8,580 nt of DNA, taken from JBKHHU01 sp046539045. GTDB taxonomy: Bacteria > Planctomycetota > Phycisphaerae > SM23-33. The position numbers were made by a program, and so were the translations under genes. The stretch spans positions 1-8,580 of the forward strand of contig JBKHHU010000151.1 in the NCBI GenBank assembly GCA_046539045.1, read 5' to 3'. Positions 6,564 to 8,580 of this stretch are shown in pieces (the first letter of the stretch is position 1; each line of letters opens with the position of its first letter). The notes below the pieces were generated by a model. It was given only the letters and a program-made list of their open reading frames with translations, ran no database searches and was not told the DNA's origin.

Positions 6564-6603
6564 TCGCCCGATAAGCCGTTCTTATTGCCACATCGACGGG
6601 CGA
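6564..6603 (+). other. Nested hairpin in the SIS gene leader
   Basis: TCGCCCG (6564-6570) pairs perfectly with CGGGCGA (6597-6603). Inside, ATAAG (6571-6575) pairs with CTTAT (6581-6585) around the loop CCGTT, directly stacked on the outer stem, leaving 11 unpaired bases on the 3' side. It falls at the predicted 5' end of the transcript and about 40 bases before the ribosome site. It matches no riboswitch I recognise, and I see no glmS-ribozyme features. Confidence 0.35.
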
Positions 6604-6641
6604 GCAGCTGATCTTCACGGGACAGGAACATTTTTACAGGA

Positions 6642-6650
6642 AAGGGAGGT
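6642..6650 (+). promoter_or_regulatory. Ribosome binding site of the SIS gene
   Basis: AAGGGAGGT is a near-perfect Shine-Dalgarno ending three bases before ATG 6654, and it fixes that start. Confidence 0.75.
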
Positions 6651-6653
6651 ACG

Positions 6654-7667
6654 ATGAATCTCGAAAGCTCACGCTACTCCAACTATGCGCTGGTCCGGGA
6701 AATGATGGACACGGTGGACGTGGTCCGGTCCTTCAAGCCGGAACAGACGCAAGGACTGGCAGAGAAGGTCAAAAAGGCCGGTCGTCTGCATCTGACGGGG
6801 GAAGGCTCCAGCCGCATCTTCCCGGCCAAGAACGCCATCCGCAAGGGCATGACGTGGGGGCTGGACGTGTGCATCAGCACGGACGGCTCGCGGCAGTCGG
6901 CAGAGTATGACCTGTCCGATTTCGCGGTTTTTCTGGCGTCCAATTCCGGGCGGACCAAGGAAGTCGTCCTGCTGGCCAAGATGCTCAAGGAACAGGGAAA
7001 TCCCAACCGTTTCGGCCTGACGGCCAATCCCGACACGCTCTTGGAGGCAGAATGTTCGGACACTCTGGTTTTGACCTGCGGCTGGGAACAGGCGGTCGCG
7101 GCGACCAAGAGCGTGGTGGAGCAGGCGCTGGTCTACCAGTCGCTGCTGAGCCAGGTCGGCGGGCGCTCGCTGGATCTGGCCGGGCTGGACAGCAAGATCC
7201 GGCAGGCGCTGACGATGGAGATCCCCGCCGAGTTCGTCCGGAAGGCGACCGAGGCCAACACCATCTACTTCGCCGGGTACAATGACGGAGTGGCCGAGGA
7301 ACTGACCCTCAAGACCAACGAGATCACCCGCCGCAAGAGCGACTTCCTTGAGGGGACCTACGCGGTGCATGGGATCGAGGAGGTCATGGACCCGCAGGAT
7401 ATCGTGTTCGTGGTGGATCCGATCGAGGAAGAGGTCGCCAAGTTCCAGGAAGTGCTGGTCGACGGCGTCGGCCTGACGGTGGTCGCCATTGCCGATCGCC
7501 AGACCCCCCTGCCGACCATCCAGGTTCCGCAGACCGGGGAGATGGCCCCGTATGTCTACCTGGCCGCCGGCTGGAATATCCTGGTCGAGATCGGCATTGC
7601 CCTGGGGATCGATCTGGACAAACCCGAGCGGGCCCGAAAGGTCGGGAACGAATTTATCGCCGAATAA
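6654..7667 (+). CDS. Double-SIS sugar-phosphate isomerase, GlmS isomerase-domain-like, no glutaminase domain
   Basis: This 337-residue cytoplasmic protein has two SIS (phosphosugar-binding) domains, about 35-165 and 195-325. The first carries a phosphate-binding loop at 48-54 (TGEGSSR), SNSGRTKE (96-103) and AVAATKSVVEQ (147-157), matching the GlmS blocks SQSGET and GVASTKAFTTQ. In the second, E223 (TNEIT), H239 (AVHG) and K329 near the C-terminus align with GlmS catalytic E488, H504 and K603, and E-H spacing is 16 in both. The isomerase chemistry therefore looks intact. Without the N-terminal glutaminase it should not make glucosamine-6-phosphate from glutamine. Deamination, isomerisation or deglycase activity (as in FrlB/AgaS-type proteins) is more likely, with substrate unknown. 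It is a single-gene unit, divergent from the lipoate operon and followed by an intrinsic terminator. Confidence 0.87.
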   Translation: MNLESSRYSNYALVREMMDTVDVVRSFKPEQTQGLAEKVKKAGRLHLTGEGSSRIFPAKNAIRKGMTWGLDVCISTDGSRQSAEYDLSDFAVFLASNSGRTKEVVLLAKMLKEQGNPNRFGLTANPDTLLEAECSDTLVLTCGWEQAVAATKSVVEQALVYQSLLSQVGGRSLDLAGLDSKIRQALTMEIPAEFVRKATEANTIYFAGYNDGVAEELTLKTNEITRRKSDFLEGTYAVHGIEEVMDPQDIVFVVDPIEEEVAKFQEVLVDGVGLTVVAIADRQTPLPTIQVPQTGEMAPYVYLAAGWNILVEIGIALGIDLDKPERARKVGNEFIAE

Positions 7668-7692
7668 CCCCCGCGACACAGGGACCCGAAGC

Positions 7693-7729
7693 AAAAGCGG
7701 GCGAAGCCGCCATGGCTCCGCCCGCTTTT
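7693..7729. terminator. Bidirectional intrinsic terminator
   Basis: AAAAGCGGGCG (7693-7703) pairs perfectly with CGCCCGCTTTT (7719-7729). After an A/C mismatch, AGCC (7705-7708) pairs with GGCT (7714-7717) around the loop GCCAT. The GC-rich stem ends in TTTT on both strands, so it can stop the SIS transcript from the left and the convergent minus-strand gene from the right. It lies 25 bases after the SIS stop and 27 bases beyond the stop of the opposing gene. Confidence 0.9.
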
Positions 7730-7756
7730 CTCGTGGAATGGATCGCTTCGGGTTCG

Positions 7757-8580
7757 CTATGCCCGCTTCTTCATTCTGCCGCACCGCTTTTTGAAGTCCG
7801 CGGTCTCCTGCTTGACCTGGTTGACGAAGCTGTTGTCCTCGGGCTTGCCGACGACCGCTTCCATTTCCTCGGGGTTGCGGAAGGTGGTCTTGCGGAAGTG
7901 GTTCTGGTAGTCCTTCTTCCGGCTGAGGTAGACCTGGTCGCAGACGTACTGCTGAATGCGGATCGCCTCGTCCAGGGCCTCCTGCCACTGCTCCTTGCCG
8001 ATGCGATCGGTGCCCATGGCGAATCTCAATGCCGCCATCGCGTGTTTCTGTTTCTGGCGAGGGTACCGGTCCCAGAGTTTGTCGTACTGCTTGTGGACGT
8101 CGTTCCACGTCTTGAGCTTCCCGGCTGTGATGTCCTTCTGCAGTTGCATCACGTCGGCCTCGGGCACCAGTTGCCCGCCAAGGTTGATCCAGTCGGTAAC
8201 CCGGGAGCCACCGAGCGAGCGTTTCATCGACATCAGCGATGCCTTCCCGTTCTCTTCCAGGTAGTCCATCAGCACCCGCACCGCGTAGTAGTGGATCATC
8301 TCCCGGTAGGCGTGGTAGCTCTCACCGGGCTTGAGGATGACCGCGCGACGACTCGACCGCTCCATATTTTCGCCGAGAACCACCAGCCCCTTCATCTTGT
8401 CGGCAGGACCTTCAAGCAGTTGCTTGCCGATCTCCGCCAGCCGGTCATCGGGCTTGTCGGTGGACTCTTCATTCCGGCGGAGGTGGGCCTTGGCGGTCCA
8501 GATCTCCAGCAACCGCATGGCGCGGATCATCTCCTCCACGGTGTCCGGGGCCAGAGAATCGAACTCGATGTGCTGATTTT
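7757..8580 (-). CDS. Helical protein of uncertain family, C-terminal part (5' end outside window), possibly DUF4954-like
   Basis: The frame is open from the right edge to TAG at 7757-7759, giving 273 visible residues. GTG 8539 and ATG 8530 are possible starts, but in-frame coding continues past them (NQHIEFDSLAPDTVEEM), so I treat the gene as partial. It is charged and probably helical, with no signal peptide, membrane segment or catalytic motif that I can name. Noticeable blocks are NMERSSRRAVILKPGESY, the aromatic run YHAYREMIHYYAVRVLMDY split across its centre, and WINLGGQLVPEADV. The end is basic (KKRCGRMKKRA). These blocks faintly recall the C-terminal region of DUF4954 proteins, whose N-terminus is a hexapeptide-repeat acyltransferase-like domain; that is memory-based and unproven. 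It converges on the SIS gene and shares its terminator. Confidence 0.75.
   Translation of the reverse strand, partial: NQHIEFDSLAPDTVEEMIRAMRLLEIWTAKAHLRRNEESTDKPDDRLAEIGKQLLEGPADKMKGLVVLGENMERSSRRAVILKPGESYHAYREMIHYYAVRVLMDYLEENGKASLMSMKRSLGGSRVTDWINLGGQLVPEADVMQLQKDITAGKLKTWNDVHKQYDKLWDRYPRQKQKHAMAALRFAMGTDRIGKEQWQEALDEAIRIQQYVCDQVYLSRKKDYQNHFRKTTFRNPEEMEAVVGKPEDNSFVNQVKQETADFKKRCGRMKKRA

Larger units (their letters stand above)
6349..6653. other. Divergent intergenic region (305 bp) with promoters and structured leaders
   Basis: This is the only gene-free stretch over 300 bases. It separates the minus-strand DUF89-lipB-lipA operon from the plus-strand SIS gene. I see a strong sigma70-type promoter on the minus strand, a weaker -10 on the plus strand, and a hairpin in each predicted leader, all listed separately. 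A 24-codon ATG frame (6479-6553, +) has no ribosome site and no recognisable product. No tRNA or known riboswitch was recognised. Confidence 0.8.

Noticed and set aside
6564..6653. A glmS-type ribozyme upstream of the SIS gene
   Set aside because: The leader is far too short and lacks the multi-helix pseudoknot layout; only one nested hairpin is visible.
6669..8108. A 479-codon minus-strand frame crossing the SIS gene and the terminator
   Set aside because: It would cross a strong bidirectional terminator and is antisense to a gene with an excellent ribosome site and intact catalytic residues.

Overview
The window is GC-rich and tightly packed, and it looks like a chromosomal piece of a Gram-negative-type bacterium. 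I would guess Planctomycetota (Phycisphaerae-like) from the mix of genes: a PANK4-type DUF89 phosphatase without its kinase, a stand-alone GlmS-isomerase-like SIS protein, and unusual polyol dehydrogenases. This assignment is inference; there is no rRNA or other marker to settle it. I see no mobile element, CRISPR array, tRNA or rRNA.

Region 1 (1-3668, + strand) is the 3' part of a polyol or sugar-phosphate operon of three consecutive dehydrogenases from three different superfamilies. They are the C-terminal ~230 residues of a short-chain dehydrogenase very like sorbitol-6-phosphate 2-dehydrogenase (SrlD/SorD), a 547-residue zinc-type medium-chain dehydrogenase with what looks like a duplicated Rossmann domain, and a 424-residue MtlD-like mannitol-1-phosphate dehydrogenase relative. 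They probably interconvert hexitol phosphates, ketose phosphates and fructose-6-phosphate. The operon's promoter and any transporter or regulator lie off the left edge.

Region 2 (3683-6348, - strand) is a compact three-gene operon read right to left: a PANK4-type DUF89 phosphatase, lipB (octanoyltransferase) and lipA (lipoyl synthase). The DUF89 stop codon directly abuts a TTG start for lipB, and lipA starts five bases after the lipB stop. Perfect -35 (TTGACA) and -10 (TATAAT) hexamers with a 19-bp spacer lie upstream. LipB takes its octanoyl group from the 4'-phosphopantetheine arm of acyl carrier protein, so pairing it with a phosphatase family whose human member acts on 4'-phosphopantetheine makes metabolic sense.

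The 305-bp divergent spacer (6349-6653) holds that promoter, a strong leader hairpin on the minus transcript, and a weak promoter with a nested hairpin on the plus transcript.

Region 3 (6654-7667, + strand) is a two-SIS-domain sugar isomerase that keeps the three catalytic residues of the GlmS isomerase domain but has no glutaminase domain. A bidirectional intrinsic terminator (7693-7729) separates it from region 4 (7757-8580, - strand). Region 4 is the C-terminal part of a helical protein cut by the right edge, possibly the tail of a DUF4954-like protein.
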